NCBI GenBank assembly: GCA_004154925.1
Contig: QJNS01000119.1
Span: 1 to 64,000 of the forward strand
Direction of reading: 5' to 3'
DNA from: Monosporascus cannonballus
Taxonomy: Eukaryota; Ascomycota; Sordariomycetes; Xylariales
Length of the DNA: 64,000 nucleotides
Positions 33,255 through 46,000 of the stretch are shown here, piece by piece; positions within the stretch are counted from its first letter, which is position 1, and each line of letters begins with the position of its first letter. Made by a program: the position numbers and the translations under genes. The notes beneath the pieces were generated by a model, which was not told the DNA's origin, made no database searches, and saw only the letters and a program-made list of their open reading frames with translations.

Positions 33255-33500
33255 TTTGATGGCTAGGAAAATAGTCTTAGCCTACGACAGCAGATGTAGG
33301 AGGATGGATGCTGAAAAGGTGCTCAATATGAAGCGTAAGACGCAATGGAGAAAATGAAGTGCGATGTGGTGAAAGGGAAAGAGGGGTATTGCCTCGTTTC
33401 AACATAGTAGGCTTATCAAGAAGTCGACAAATGTTATTATGTCGAAAAATCCGCTTAGTTAAAAACCAACTTCCGTATTTGAATCTGGCACGTCCCATAT
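33255..33500 (-). promoter_or_regulatory. Upstream region of the methyltransferase gene
   Basis: On the minus strand, C/T-rich stretches (for example CCCCTCTTTCCCTTTCACC near 33390) lie within 150 bp of the start codon, a common feature of filamentous-fungal promoters. No clear TATA box. The minus-strand frame 33277-33498 ends just upstream and is not supported as a gene. Confidence 0.35.
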
Positions 33501-33594
33501 AGGGAAAGTAAAGGTAGCCGTACTATGCGACCCCTACGGATAAATCAGTACCCTAGACCGCTGCCCATTTTGTGGCGCGTACGAAACCTGGTAA

Positions 33595-33690
33595 TGTGGG
33601 TTAGCCAGGTGTGCTATAGCACACCAAAAAGGGAAAGGTCATCTTTTAAACACACATATGAATTGGCTGACCTCGGACCCACCTAATTAA
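33595..33690. repeat. Small palindrome-bearing element at the island edge
   Basis: Contains the perfect 18-bp palindrome GGTGTGCTATAGCACACC (33608-33625). GTGGGTTAGCC on the left and GGCTGACCTCGGACCCACC on the right are partly inverted copies, so this may be a MITE of about 95 bp. Only one copy is visible in the window. Confidence 0.35.
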
Positions 33691-33699
33691 TATATACAC

Positions 33700-36600
33700 C
33701 TATCTATATATATAAACTTCCACTTAAACGCGAGTTATATAAATACTAATAAATTAACAAAAGCGATAAAAATAAAACAGCTAATTATTAAAACTATATT
33801 ATTTACTTTATACGAACAGAAAATATATCAGATACACTAATATAATAAAAGTTCAATTTTACATTTGATTTACTACTAAAATCTATAATGTTTAAAAATA
33901 ACTTTTAAACTGAAAGTAAAATATAAAATTATAAAAGCGATATTATTTTATAATATTTTAAATGTTGTATTTGTTGAACTTTAAATGTTATAATAAATTT
34001 TTTTAATTATATAATTAAGATATATGAAATATAAGTTAAAACAATTAGCAATAAAACGTTTTAAAGTTATATTAGCGAAAGTTCGCAGCTTAGTCTTTAT
34101 ATAAAATTACTTATAAAATACCAAAACTATACAAAATATCGTTTTTATATAAACTATAACTAATATATTATATTATACACATATATCATAGCTTTAAGAC
34201 ATTCAGTTTAATTATAACTAAATAGTAAATACTTTAAGTTTTGCTAGTAAACAAGGCGTAAAACTAGACTTTGGTCTTTTTATTTAACTTTATATTTAAT
34301 AAAAATAGATAATTTAGAAATATTTATAATATAAAACTCTATTACGAATGTATAGATATAACGTCTTAATTATTATAAAATTATATATAAAATACCTGAT
34401 ATTAAAAATATTATAAAATAATACGTAAGTAATATAATATATAGTACCTTATTAATTAAGTAAAATATTAAACTAAGATATAATTTATATAATCATTATA
34501 TTTTACAGTGCTATAGTATTTACCAACGGTAATTTAATATAAAGAACTGTATACTTAGAAATTAAAACATAAGAAGCAAAACAAAGTTGTTTAGAAATTT
34601 AAAAAAAGAATTATAAAATATTTATTAAAGTACCTAGTAATATTTATACAAATAGATAAAAAGTTAGCAAAAGGTTAATGTTCAGTAAAACAATTTAATT
34701 GATAATATAATGTCGTTTTTAAAATGTACTTTTTTAATAATAATAATAATATTATTATTATATAAACATTTATTTGTAATATATTTTAAACATCTTATAT
34801 TAAATGGCGATATTATAAAATTTGAATTCGAAAAACTATTTAACAATTATATTAAAAGTTTGCTATATATTTGGGGTTTATATCTTGTTAGCGAGATACG
34901 CTTAGTAATTTTACGCTATTACGTTATTAGTTTAACAATTTTACCGTTTTAATAAAATTATAATGGTTGGTGTTATTTTTATTTTGATTCTTTTCAAATA
35001 TATCTTTGATATTCATTTTTAATAATTTCGCAAAAATATAAGTTTTAAAACTTTATCAATACTAATATATCGAATGGGGAATTTTTAAGATAAAATATTT
35101 AAAAATCTTATGTAGTTATTACATAAATTCGGTTTTTTGTTTAATATTAATATATAATCTTAACGACCTAGCTGTTTTGCGTTATATTTTTTAAGCGTTT
35201 TATAACTTTATAAAATCTTTATTAGATATACTAGAAATATAAAGGTATATTATAAATATTATAAGAAAAGCAAATTCTTATTTTATTTTTACCAGTTTCG
35301 ATATAGTTATAAATATATATATCTACAAAATATATACAATTTGATTAGTAAATAAAACTGCGAATATTTGATATAACTTTTTCATATTTTTACACCGCTT
35401 TTAAAAGTTACAGTATGTATAAAATATCTTGTTTCAAATTTTTAAAAAAAAGGTATTTATAGAGGTATTAAAAACGGGTTCCAATTTAAATCTAAAAATT
35501 CTTTATCTTATAATAGCATAAAAAATATAACTTTTATACATTTTCTAAAAATATGATACAGGTTGATATATAGATTTTATATAGAATTTCGAAGTTTTAA
35601 AAGAATAAATTACTACATACAATGTACAAAGTTACGAATTTCTTTTTTTAAAAAAATAAATCACTTGTAAAGACCTTGGTCGACTAGCTCACTTATATAG
35701 CCAGCTTGCTTATGTTCTACATTAGTGTTTAACTGTTCATAATTAATACGATAATTTTAATATTTTGAAAACCTGTTTAAATAATACTGGTTTTTATAAA
35801 TATTACTAGGATTTTAATACAAACGTAACTATATAAAAGAAATTGAGTTAAATAGTAAATATTTATAGCTTTTAAAATTAATATAAATGCATTTCTTTTA
35901 TAAGATATTAATTTTATAAGCTTTTATATTCCAAGATTTTTAGTAAACTTTTAAAAGATTATCGTAGTCTCAAATATTGGAGCAAAATGATCGTTTGTGG
36001 TTTTTTTAGTTATTTTTTCAAAATTTCAAAATTTCGAACTTTTAAGCCTGATATTTTTTTAAATATAGTTTAACTGAAGGTTGTTATAAAAATGTATATT
36101 ATTCGATATAGACTTTTATTTAATAAAATCATTTATTGTTATTTTCTTAAATTAAAACGTATGAGAAAATTAAACTAATACTAGTTTTTAAAAAGATATT
36201 TTACAATTAATAAAATTGTTGATAAATTTAGTTCTATTTGCGAACTTTATTTAATATACGCACTACTAATAAAGTATTTTCCTTAAAACCTGCGCGCTAT
36301 ATTATTTTAATTAACTATAAATTAAAAATCCGTATAAATAAGCTAAAATCTTAAAGATTTATAAAAATATTTTTACGTATTAAAAATTTATTGTATAAAG
36401 TTCAACATTTTCTATTCTGTGTTTATCCTAACTTTATCTAAACAACAAATTAACAAATATAATATTATTTCAAGTAAAACTTATACTGTTATATATGTAT
36501 TAAATTTACATCATTGTATTCAAAATATTAAATCAAATATTTCTTATATACATTATTCCGTATAATTACTTTTTGTATATTTAACTTGGTTTTAATATTA

Positions 36601-36710
36601 AAACGCATATCGAAATTTATTTTATATAGTTTAAAATATAAATATTTGGCCTATAGACGTTAGTTAATTAATATATGGATATTTTATATTAAAAGCAATA
36701 ATATTAAGTT
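33700..36710. other. A+T-rich region without recognisable content
   Basis: About 3 kb with no LTR, no frame supported by homology and no tandem repeat. CpG looks scarcer than in the neighbouring gypsy copies and none of their sequence is recognisable. The frame 34710-34952 is low-complexity (Ile/Leu/Tyr) and not credible as a gene. Confidence 0.35.
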
Positions 36711-37090
36711 CGGACCGGTCTCCTTTCCTAGGTGTATGAATGTTGAACGGCTTTATTAGACGATTAGAGGAAGAAAAATGGTCTGGCGTTCTTCGATACT
36801 ATAGAAGCTGCATATAAAAGTTGACAGGTCAGTATTTTATAAACTATTATCGACCCACTTAGAGATCCTAGAACCTTCGACGCTAAGCGTCGTTGACGCT
36901 CAACAACTAGCTAGAACCTTGCAGCTTGTCACAGTTCCAAGTGGCACCCTGTAGGTATATAGGGCAGAACAAGGCCGTCAGGGCTCGACCTGACAACGTT
37001 CCACTTTTAAGTGGTGTAATGACTAGACTCTTGTTCTTCTGTACCGTAACACAGCTAGACAATCCAACACCAACTGTACTTCAATATAAT
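36711..37090. other. Balanced-composition patch hosting a tiny solo LTR
   Basis: Normal base composition begins near GTTCGGACCGGTCTCC and ends near 37090. It contains an inverted repeat CGACGC-TAA-GCGTCG (36878-36892) and the 125-bp element 36927-37051. No coding frame recognised; the plus-strand frame 36926-37126 is the small LTR. Confidence 0.45.
36927..37051. mobile_element. Second miniature solo LTR (125 bp)
   Basis: TGTCACAGTTCC...GTACCGTAACA flanked by CAGCT at 36922-36926 and 37052-37056. Unrelated in sequence to the TRIM at 38022 apart from the TG/CA ends. Contains the hairpin CCACTT-TT-AAGTGG. Confidence 0.75.
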
Positions 37091-37129
37091 CTACGATATC
37101 GTAGTTTAAATAAATTAGTAAACTGAAAT

Positions 37130-37561
37130 TAACTATGTAATAAATTAATTAAATAAATTTTTTTATTATCTTTGTAAAAACTAAAGTTAAAGGCGATATT
37201 TATTAGTATTTAATAATTAAAATAGTATTTTTCATAGTTTCGAATTTTTAAATTTGGCTTATGTTTTTAGTTATAATTATAATTATTACGAAATAATCTT
37301 TCAAATTAATTCTTTTTAATACAATATTAGTGATAAAAACAAAAGTAACTATATTTAATTATAAATTAAAATTAATAACTTAGTAGAACTCAAAAAAGTT
37401 AAAGTGGAATATATATATAGAAATAAAAAACCAATAACATTTTTTAAATATAAAATATTTATTGATGTATTAAGGCTTATATTTTCTTTTAAAACATTCT
37501 CTTCTATCTTGCTTTTCGGAAAAGAAATACTTTTTCTTTTCTGTTTTAAGATTACGCTTAA
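37130..37561. other. A+T-rich spacer before E6
   Basis: No repeat or supported frame; the open stretch 37404-37586 runs into the E6 LTR and is chance. Confidence 0.35.
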
Positions 37562-39787
37562 TATAACGGCTAGAACATTTAACTAATTATTAAATCTTAG
37601 TGATACGGGTTTATATTAGTAGAAATATCATGAGTATTTAAGTAATAGAATAACTTAGCTATTTTTATAATACTAAAGATATTTTTAAAATGAATTGTTA
37701 ATAAAAGTTAATATTATTTAAATTATAAATATTACGAATACATATATTTATATTTGTTTATTATGTTATTGCTAATAAGTTAATAGTTTCGTTTATTAAT
37801 TTATTATTGATAAGTTAGTAATTCAGCTTGCTAGCTTATTACTAGTAAATTGGTAATCCGTTATGTAATTTGAATTACTTACTTTTTCCGTTGTTTTGAT
37901 TACGCCGGTTTTTAAAAATCGCAATTTGCTAGATCGTAATACCATTTTTCTTTTTCTAAAATCTTACTTTTAAAAAATTTTTTTCTAGTAAATTCTTTTT
38001 TCCTTAATTATATTGGGTTATTATTATGGCTGCACTATACAATTACGCCACTAAAGCAAAAGATCGGTGAAATGATCGCAATTGTCATAATTATTCTGGT
38101 GCTTATAGCTGTATAAAAGGTTTTACAATGGACCAGGCCGCTACACGCTGCTTTCTCTTCAAGTTCTTGGTCTCCAAGTCTAGAAGGTTATCCCGCTCGA
38201 CGATAAGGCAAACCTCAAAACTTATCGGCGGGCCCATAACTGCCTAACCCTTAAGATCTACTACGTACTACCTATATACGTTTAGGAAAAAATCTTATAA
38301 GCAATAGCTAGTCCGAAAATCGAACCCAATATTAATAATATTACTTACCGTTTTGCGATTATGATAAGATAGCTATATTATACTATTACGCTACTAAGAC
38401 AAAAAATTGATAAAATAATTGCGATTATAATAATTGTCGTAATATTGTTAGCTATATAAAAGCTTTTCTAATAAACTAGATTATAATAGTTATGTTTTTA
38501 AGCGTTACTTTTATAAAACCGTATAACGCTACATTTTAGCTAACGTAATTAAAGTAAAAAGTTTTAAGATTATGCTTTAATTTTTTAAAACTTCTTTTTA
38601 ACAAAAACTTATAAAATAATAAAAAAGAGTTCTATAATATAAAAGATTTATAGGTTATAATTCGCTACGTAATAAAACACGCATTTTTATTTTTATAATT
38701 AATTATTATTTCACCGAAACTTGTTATTTCAAAAGAAAATTAGTTATTAAAAAGATTTTACTCGATTTCTTTTATCAGGTTATCCTATATTTGTTATTCC
38801 TACCAACAATACTAAATATAAAATATCAACTTTATTAATCGAGCCTTTTGATTCTTGAATTAACTTAACGATTATACACGCTACAACGAAGAATTAATAA
38901 TAAAATTTTAAATTTTTAAAAACTAGATGTTATTAATTAAAATTCCGTCTATTTACAAGTACCGTCTTTATAAAGCGTTAATTAAAATGCAAATTTTAAA
39001 TCTATCAATAAAAAATATTACAAATATTGGATATTTAAAAGACTTTTGAGCAGTTTTCAAGTATTTTCGAAATTTAAATACTTTATTTATTTAAATAATC
39101 GCTTAGTTAGTTTTTTGGATTTATATATTAAAAAGAGTTTTTTTATTTAATATTTATTATAATAATATTTCTTATTAATGTTTAAACAGAAATATGGAAA
39201 ATAAGATTTAATTTTCAATAAATATTTTAATTAACAATGTTTTGAAAATATTTTAGTGACTTTATAAAGACCGATATATTTATAGTTTAATATTTTATAA
39301 AGTTGTTTTATTTAAACCTTTTTTATTAAAATAAATTAATGTTTTTGCGAAATTAAACTATTAAATTCGCTTGTTCAATAACGTACAAAACTCAATTTCG
39401 TTTTTTAATATAATTTAAGGTATTGCTGTATAAGGTTTTATGATATTTATAAATATATTGTATTCGTTTTTATAAATATAAAATATGAAACTAAATTTAC
39501 TATTGATTAGATTTCTTTTAATATTGTTCTAGTATTTAATATCATAAGTTCAATATATAATAAGTAACTTTTAACTTAATTATTTTGTTCTTAATTTATA
39601 TTTTATTGTAAATAATTTGTTTACATTTAATTTAATTGTATTATTTAGTTATTCGATTAAAGTTTAAACGCATTTAATAATTTGTATTTTAAATTAATAT
39701 ATTTTATGAGGCTTTATTAAAATTTTAAAATAAACGTAATTTTATTTTAAAAATGTTTTTAAAAAAGTATCATCAAAATAAGAGGTT
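37562..39787 (-). mobile_element. E6: truncated gypsy copy (3' LTR to integrase)
   Basis: 3' LTR at 37562-37941 of the E2 type (TAGTAA units, mutated palindrome TTATGTAA at 37861-37868), followed by the aORF region, into which a TRIM is inserted (38022-38488). The chromodomain end of pol is near 39030-39110, and pol sequence on the minus strand then runs to about 39787, where homology to E2 and E4 stops. The 5' half and 5' LTR are not found. Strongly mutated; the aORF is no longer readable. Confidence 0.7.
38022..38488 (-). mobile_element. Complete miniature LTR element (TRIM), 467 bp
   Basis: Two direct terminal repeats, 38022-38145 (124 bp) and 38362-38488 (127 bp), around a 216-bp interior, flanked by GTTAT at 38017-38021 and 38489-38493. 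On the minus strand the 5' LTR is followed by the interior, a purine-rich tract CTTGAAGAGAAAGCAGCG and the 3' LTR starting TGTAGCGGCCTGG. No coding capacity. The 5' LTR is A+T-mutated and the 3' LTR mostly not. Solo LTRs of the same family are at 26662-26794 and 54012-54143. Confidence 0.82.
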
Positions 39788-39827
39788 TTACCTTGAAAAG
39801 ACCTACTTTTAAAGCATAGCGCGAACT

Positions 39828-39891
39828 TGTTACGGCTAAATAGCGGATTTAAAGACTTGGCTCTTAAGGTAATATAATTAATCTAGGTAAT
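39828..39891 (+). mobile_element. Left piece of an LTR-B-like relic split by E4
   Basis: Begins TGTTACGGCTAAATAGCGG and leads into the E4 target duplication GTAAT (39887-39891). The continuation at 53817 shows the A+T-rich tail typical of LTR-B. The match of the left piece to LTR-B is weak. Confidence 0.4.
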
Positions 39892-40270
39892 TGTAACGGC
39901 TAGGGGGTTTAACCAACTATTAAACCTTAGTCGTACGGGTTTATGTTGGCAGGAGTATCGTGGGACTCTGTAATAATGAATACAATAACGTATTACGTTC
40001 CGTAATACTAAGAGTGCCTTAGATAACGATATTATATTATAAGCGAAAATTATTTAAATTATAGAAATAACGAACGTATATATATTTGTTTCTGGTATTA
40101 CTGCTTATTTTTGCTTAATTGTGCTTAGTAAATTCCTACTAATTAGTTGTTTAGTATTGATTTGTCGTGTTCAGCAGATTTTTGCTAAGCATTTATCATG
40201 TGATCTGAGAGGTGATCCGTATTATTCTCGTTAACCGTTTCCTGAAACCGGAATTTGTCAAATCGTAATA
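39892..40270 (-). repeat. E4 3' LTR
   Basis: 379 bp, begins TGTAACGGCTAGG, ends TCGTAATA. The palindrome seen in the 5' LTR (TCACGTGA, 53737-53744) is mutated here to ATCATGTGAT near 40196. Confidence 0.88.
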
Positions 40271-40342
40271 CGATTTCCCTTTTTCCCAAATTTAGCCCTT
40301 AAGATTTTATTTTTCCCGATAAGTATTATCAGTTTTTTTACG

Positions 40343-40955
40343 ATGTCGGGTTATATTGCTAAAAGTTGTCGTCAAGATATTTTTACCATTTGTCGGCAAA
40401 ACATTTTTTTAATTTTTAACGATTTTATTTTTGAAATTATGGCATATATTTTGTATTTTTTTAAGAGTTGGAAATGCGAAATAATGAAAAACGTTTTAAA
40501 ATATAAAATTTACGTTAAACATAAATATTTTTGTAATAGGATTAACGTTTTCTTTTCTTTCTGGAAAACATTTATACCGAGAATTAACGCCTAAAACGAA
40601 AAAAGATTCTTGTAAAAAAACGTTTTTTGGAGTTGCAAAAGCGTTATTAGTAGAAGATAAATCAGGTTATCGCGCGTTTAATCCGTTTTCGGAAATAAAA
40701 AGCTTTTTTTCGTTTAAAAAATTAAAAATAATATAATGGAAATTGCAATTACATAAGGAATTAAAGGAACAAAAATACTAGGAACAGGCTATTGCCGAAG
40801 CTTCCATAGCCGCATTAATTCCTCCCGCTAATCCCGTAAACTGGTCTAGTATCGGCGATATCGATTGGTCCATTAAAAATATTAATTGGGACGCGATTAT
40901 TTCCGGTGGTTCCGTCGTTACTGGTAAAAGTTCTTTAATAGGCGTTAGGCGCTAA
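40343..40955 (+). pseudogene. E4 aORF: antisense reading frame
   Basis: Starts ATG TCG GGT (Met-Ser-Gly) about 70 bp inside the 3' LTR; the first 83 codons (40343-40594) are stop-free. After a stop and at least two frame changes it resumes as a basic segment, then Glu-Leu-Lys-Glu-Gln-Lys, then Asn-Trp-Ser-Ser-Ile-Gly and Asn-Trp-Asp-Ala, ending VVTGKSSLIGVRR and TAA at 40953-40955. The tail matches E2, E5 and E8. It overlaps the 3' end of pol by about 40-60 bp on the opposite strand. Function unknown. Confidence 0.72.
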
Positions 40956-41493
40956 TGAAAGTATTGGCAGGTTCCTAAGTGTTTTCGGAATCCGGATATT
41001 TTTTTCTATTTGATCAGGTATTAGGTAAATCCGTTTTATTTTCGCATATCGAAAATCTTCTTTATTTTGTATACTTATTTGCCTTTTATTTTAATATCGT
41101 TTTATGCCGTATATATCTTAATTATATCCGTTACTAATTTAAATAAGAAAATATAAAAAATCGAATAGAATTTAACCTTTCGTAAAAATTCTAATTAATA
41201 TTTATTTTCTGAGATTTTTTAAAAGATTCTTTATGGACCGATATATTTAAAATCAAATTTTTTATAAAGTTATTTAATTCGAATATTTTTGGTAATGAAA
41301 AAAACCATTTTCTTTTTTTCCAAAATTAATTGTTTTAACCTTTTTTGATTATAATATTTATTTATTTAATTACGTACGAATTCTAATTGTGTTTTTATTT
41401 TCTAATATAATTATTATAATTATTTTAACGTAAAAATTATTCTAATGTTAATTAAATTATTATCGCGTATTTTTCTATAAACTTTAAAAATAA

Positions 41494-41862
41494 TGTTACG
41501 ACCCAACAAGTTCTAGCCTTAAGAAACGGTCAAACAGAGATCATACGGGCCACCCCTCGGGTTACGTAACAGTAATCACTGCCAAGCCGGTAATTATCAA
41601 TAATTAGAGATAATCTTAAGTAATTATGATTATTACCGCTTGCGTAATTATAAATAATTAAGATAAAAAAAGATATATACGTTTATTATTTCCATAATTT
41701 AAATAATTTCAGCTTATAATAATAATTCGTTACCTAAGGTACCTTTAATATTACGAAACGTAATATATTATTATATCCATTACTTAAATTCCCATATTAC
41801 TCCTGCTAATATAAACTCGTACAATTAAGGTTTAATAATTGGTTAAACATTAAACCATTATA
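41494..41862 (+). repeat. E5 5' LTR
   Basis: 369 bp, TGTTACGACCC...CCATTATA (mutated CCGTCACA). TTACGTAA at 41562-41569. The minus-strand frame 41806-41997 across its end is chance. Confidence 0.88.
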
Positions 41863-43060
41863 TGTTGCAAGTTTTTGTTTAATAATTCCGTTAAATTCTG
41901 AATAATATTCAATACTGTCAAAATATCGACCAGCGCTTAAGAAACCCTTATTTAACAGCTTTAAGCTCGAATTTCGGAACTGGAAAAAGAAATCCAATAA
42001 ATTAAAGTTACGTTATTTACCTAAACCTTTTTTACCCGCATAAAACCAAGGAAGCTAAAATCTTATAATAGGAAAAATAACTCTTAAATCTTTTTAACTT
42101 AGGTATAAATTTACTTTTACTTCTTAGACCTTCATAACTTAGCGGATAAAATCTTAAGAATAAAAGCACACTTAATAAGAAATACGGTTAATTAATTTAA
42201 ACCCATTATGAAAATTTATTTGAAAATAAGAAAATTAGATAAAGCAATTTTTACCAATAAAGTTTTTCATTTTATACCAATTTCGAAAATAAAATACATA
42301 ATAGTTGCGGTAATTTGAATAAAAAAAGATTTACGATTTAATAATTCTTATAATTCCGATAAAAAGGATTTATGTCCAAGTACGCCGTAATTTTTAAAGG
42401 TTTTACGGCTAAAACGTAATAAGAAAATAATAAAATTAGTATTTTTATCGGTATATTTTATAAAAGGTTAAAAGAGAATATAAAAAATAAAAGTATTTAA
42501 ATTAAATAATTAATTACTTTAAACGGGTATATTATAAAAATAATCATGATCAGTAATTAATAATTTAAAAAATTATAAAAAAATAATATGCCTTATAATT
42601 GGGGTATAATAAGTCCAACCAGAGGAAAAAACGAAACGCGCTTTTTACTTTTTACGGAACAGCGTTAGGATTTATGGAACTCGGCGTTACCCATAGACAA
42701 AACTAAAGCCAGATTAAGTGCTTTAATTATAGCAAAATAAGACATAAAGCTTACAAATGTAAAAAACCCGAGAAACCACGACAGGATAACTGGATACCTG
42801 TACCGGAAAAACAGTTCAGAAACAACCAAAGGAACGATAACAAAGCCATTAATATAATCTAAGCCAAGTACGTATTAGGCCCATAACAAAAGGCCTAATA
42901 AGGACTATTACAATAAGAAATTCGATAAAAAATACGAAAAGCCAGGAAGCTGGTTTAACAGGTATTGCGAATATAACAAAAAGCATTATAAAAATAGTTA
43001 CGCGAATACCAAAACTGGACAAAAAAAATCTGTCCCGGAACCCTTAATCGATAAGGCAAA
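41863..43060 (+). pseudogene. E5 gag remnant
   Basis: Follows the leader TGTTGCAAG just inside the LTR. Diagnostic feature is the zinc knuckle at 42719-42760, Cys-Phe-Asn-Tyr-Ser-Lys-Ile-Arg-His-x4-Cys, in which the second Cys of the C-x2-C-x4-H-x4-C pattern is now Tyr (TGT to TAT). No start codon can be fixed. Gag would package the element RNA into virus-like particles. Confidence 0.65.
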
Positions 43061-46000
43061 ATATATACTATATATTGTCGACGACAAAAATATCCCGATT
43101 ACGAAAAATTGAAATAACATATTTACGAACGAATTACCCGTATATATTATAAAGGATTCCATTTTCCGAACCGTACCAGAAATAATAAAAATAATAAATA
43201 ATAATATGGATATTTTCGAATTATACCCTCCAAAAATATTTAATAGCTAGCCGAAACAAAAATACTAGCCCGAAAAAAATAATACCCGTAAGAAAAACCC
43301 CTTTTATTATTATAAATAATATAATTACCAAATAAAAACAAAAGTTAATTTAACGTACGGTAAAAAAGTATTACTAAAAAGTAATTAAAAATATATTAAT
43401 TTATAAATAATCTTGAAAACGATAATTAAAATAACATATAATGGGATATAATTAAAAATATAAAAGAATTGTTTATTGGATAAAAAAGACTTATATTAAA
43501 ATTAACAAAAATTAATATAATCCGAAAAATAATACGCCGGCAACGACAATAAATATAATACCTTAATGCGTTAAACGGAAAAATATAAACAAAGTTTAAT
43601 AAATTCGAATAGAAATTAAAAAAAAGGTTATTTATAAAAAAGCCGCAAAATAACAAAATTTAAAAAAGTTAAAAAGAACTTTTACGAAAAGCTTTGAACA
43701 TAATAATAAAAGCTGTTAATAACTTTATTACTTTGGATATATAAATTGGAACGTACTGGTATACTATAATAATGGATTACGGAACTTTAGGCAGGAATTA
43801 TATTATACCAAATATGGTTAATAAGCTTAAACTGCTATGGAGATATAAGTTAAAACCTTATATAACGATAAATGTTGAAATTTAAGAATTCGCTTACGAT
43901 AATAGAAAAATTATACGCGAAATTAATTATTTTAAGATTTTTATTTAAAAACGATATCAAATAATTAATTTCGATATCGTTTTATTTAGGAATTACGATA
44001 TAATTTTATAATTATTATGGATACGTTAGTACGGAATCTTAATTAATGGCGGAATTAGCTAGGTAAAATTTGCCTTATATCTTATTAATAGATAAAAAAG
44101 AAAAGATTAAGGTTTTAATATTTGATCGATAATAACAATAAATGCAGATATAAAGATATAATAAAAGTTTTACCACCTAAAAAAATAAAATATCAAAAAC
44201 CGGGTATTAAAAAAATACGACGTATTATTACTATTATTAAAACGAAATTAAAGTAACTAAATAACGATTTAAAATAATAAGAATAATAACTTTAAATATT
44301 AAAGAGTCTAATTAATATATTATTATAATATTATAAATACGAACAGCTTTTTCAAAAAAAGCTCGATATAAAATTATTAGAATATAATAAATAAAATTAT
44401 GAAATAATCTTTAAAGAAGGCTTTTCGGCGAAGTTTTACCTTATTTACAACTTTAATCAAAACAAATTATATATTTTCAGAAAATACCTGGAAAATCGGT
44501 TACAAAACAGGTGAATTCAACTTTCGAAATTATTAGCAGGATATCCGATATTCTTTATATTAAAGAAAAATGAAAAACTACGATTTGTAATTAATTATCG
44601 ATAAATATACGATATTATTATTAAAGATCGAATATTATTACCTTTAATTACGGAAATGAAAAGGAGATTTTACGGAATCCATTAATTCATATCATTTGAT
44701 TTTAAAAATAAATATAATTTTATTAGGATTAAAGAAATATAAATAAAAAATAACTTTTAAAACGAAATATGAATTATTCGAATATTTGGCGACGTTAATA
44801 AGATTTACGAACGTACTAACAATTTTTCAGCAAATAATTAATTATATATTATGCAAATACCTTGAAATTTTCGTTATTTGCTATTTCGACAATATTACTA
44901 TATTTTTAAAACCGGAAAAAATATACGTAAAATATATTTATTAATACAGAAAAGAATTAATTCCATAAATAAAAAATGGAATATTTAAGACATATTATTA
45001 CCCTAAAACAAATTAAGATAAATTCCAAAAAGATCATTACAGTTATAAAATAACAAATATTAACGATAATTAAGGAAATATAAATATTCTTTAAATTCGC
45101 CAATTATTACAACAAATTTATTCGAAACTTTAATAAAATAATTATACCCTTAATAAACCTTATAAAAAATTTAAATAAACGTTAAATACGGAAAGAATAT
45201 TTCAAAACATTAAGGATACGATTATCAAAAAATTAATACTAATTATATACGATTTAAACCGGTTTATTAAGCTAAAAACCGATATTTCGGATTATATATT
45301 AAGCGTAATAATCGGATAGTAAAATAATTAAGGCAAATTATACCTTATTATTATTACGTTTAGAAGGGACTCCACTAGGCCCAAAGGAGGCCCAGGAAGT
45401 TGAAAACGCTCAGGATCTCCACTTTCCATCGGATAAACCTCGGGTCTCTGTTAATTTCCAAAGATATTAGGAAATTCGTGGACGACAGATACCATGGTTT
45501 CTCGAGATCCCTAAAAATTATAAAAAATATAAAGGATAAAAAAATATATAAAGTTTAGATTTTTTATATAAATAATTATTTATTTAATTTTTTATTTTTT
45601 AATTATCAATTTAAATTTTTAATTCAAAAAATATCTCAAATTTTTTTAATAAATATATTAAATTATTTTTCGTTTTATTATTATTTATAAATTAAAACGT
45701 TTTTCGGATATTATTTATATTTTTAAGTAAATATATAATAAGTTCCTTATAATTATATTCTTTTCGTATACGTTAAAAAAGGTTAAACTTAATTATAATA
45801 TTCTAAATAAGGACTTTATAACTATTATTTTATTATTTCGCAAATTTAAGTATTTTTTAAAGAGAAATTTGTACCAGGTTAAAGTTTATACGGATTATTA
45901 AAATCTTACTTAATTTATTACAACTAGGGAATTTATAAAATAATAATTAAAATACGCAAAAAATTAACGAAATTTGATTTCGTTATTATTTACAGAAAAA

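Noticed and set aside
34710..34952. 80-codon open frame
   Set aside because: Ile/Leu/Tyr low-complexity translation expected from A+T-rich DNA, no homologue recognised, no neighbouring exon.
33700..36710. Nuclear copy of mitochondrial DNA
   Set aside because: High A+T raised the idea, but no mitochondrial gene, tRNA or rRNA sequence is recognisable.
38305..38332. tRNA-like B box (GGGTTCGATTTTCGG on the minus strand) in the TRIM interior
   Set aside because: No acceptable acceptor, D or anticodon arms can be folded around it; it lies in the internal part of an LTR element, and the A-box-like string upstream belongs to the LTR end.
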